Positions 53,921-54,212 of a stretch of 54,212 nucleotides of DNA are shown piece after piece; position 1 is the stretch's first letter; the number at the start of each line of letters is the position of its first letter. The DNA is taken from the NCBI RefSeq assembly GCF_019654975.1, contig NZ_BPEW01000030.1, positions 1 through 54,212 of the forward strand. Direction: 5' to 3'. Source of the stretch: Shewanella sp. c952. GTDB taxonomy: Bacteria > Pseudomonadota > Gammaproteobacteria > Enterobacterales > Shewanellaceae. The translations under genes and the position numbers were made by a program. The notes under the pieces are model-generated. The model saw only the letters and a list, made by a program, of their open reading frames with translations. It did not search any database and was not told the DNA's origin.

Positions 53921-54212
53921 ATGGCATTTGGTGATCAAATTTATCGCCAAACAAAAATTACCACGAGTAAATGCCATGAATGCGAAACAAGTTTTATCAA
54001 AATGCCTATCCCTTGTCACCCCGTTAATGCACAAAACTCGCCGACAAAGTTTATTCTCATCAATAGAAAGTTCAATGAACGGTGCTTCACTTTCAATCAC
54101 AGGTCTTGGTCGTGAGATTGAGAGCAAAGCCATGGAAAAACATAAGATTAAACGCGTAGATAGGCTTTGTAGTAACACCTATTTACATCGCGATATCGAG
54201 TTCATTTATACC
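53921..54212 (+). mobile_element. 5' end of an IS4-like insertion sequence
   Basis: The left part of an insertion sequence that runs off the window. It contains an inverted repeat ATGGCATTT/AAATGCCAT (53921-53929, 53969-53977) and the start of a transposase at 53976. The true left end and target duplication cannot be fixed because the right end is missing. Confidence 0.65.
53976..54212 (+). CDS. IS4-family-like transposase, N-terminal part
   Basis: 79 codons open to the window edge from the ATG at 53976 (starts MNAKQVLSKCLSL). The segment SLSITGLGREIESKAMEKHK followed by IKRVDRLCSN is the usual N-terminal pattern of a group of IS4-like transposases (LT-x-LGR then KHxIKRxDRLxGN). The DDE catalytic residues would lie beyond the window. 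The start codon lies inside a hairpin arm, as seen in other insertion sequences that limit read-through expression. The overlapping frame from 53921 is a shadow. Confidence 0.75.
   Translation, partial: MNAKQVLSKCLSLVTPLMHKTRRQSLFSSIESSMNGASLSITGLGREIESKAMEKHKIKRVDRLCSNTYLHRDIEFIYT

Overview
The window is a stretch of core chromosome from a gammaproteobacterium, most likely Shewanella or a close relative. This rests on gene order and protein likeness: oadGAB, csrA-alaS-recA, mutS/rpoS-nlpD-pcm-surE-truD-ispF-ispD-ftsB, eno-pyrG-mazG-relA-rlmD, barA, recN, pgpA-thiL-nusB-ribH-ribBA-ribE-ribD-nrdR, glyA and ettA. The genus is an inference from memory of these blocks; no database was searched.

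Layout. 1-3.8 kb: a small membrane protein gene and the oadGAB operon for a Na+-pumping oxaloacetate decarboxylase. 4.2-10.5 kb: a six-gene MoxR/Bat-type operon (AAA+ ATPase, DUF58, DUF4381, two VWA proteins, BatD) with overlapping or nearly abutting genes. 10.6-12.1 kb: an exported sulfatase. 12.1-17.8 kb: a repeat-rich section with seven tRNA genes (Ser, five Arg, Ser), csrA and alaS, bracketed by two inverted copies of one MITE-like repeat. 17.9-28.1 kb: recA and mutS (divergent), then the ftsB-to-rpoS series on the minus strand. 28.2-35.9 kb: rlmD, relA, mazG, pyrG and eno, all minus strand. 36-41.4 kb: barA and a DUF416 gene (plus), then a divergent LysR/AEC-transporter pair. 41.6-51.2 kb: recN with two LexA boxes, then the riboflavin, thiamine and phospholipid genes, nrdR and glyA (minus). 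51.5-54.2 kb: a decayed gene, ettA, a small exported-protein ORF with an in-frame stop, and the 5' end of an IS4-like transposase cut by the window edge.

Shared themes. SOS: recA has a LexA box filling its promoter spacer, and recN has two boxes. Global regulation: rpoS, relA, barA and csrA all lie here; in the family BarA acts through a response regulator and small RNAs that titrate CsrA. Riboflavin: four rib genes plus nusB and nrdR form one block; the ribBA gene has a degenerate GTP cyclohydrolase II half, so GTP cyclohydrolase II must come from another locus.

I found no convincing new multi-gene system. The least explained material is non-coding: the inverted 324/421-bp repeat pair (one copy carrying a nested 91-bp palindrome), a separate 164-bp element with perfect 14-bp ends, a 25-bp perfect stem between recN and pgpA, two probable gene ruins near ettA, and the absence of recX and lysC from their expected places beside recA and alaS.
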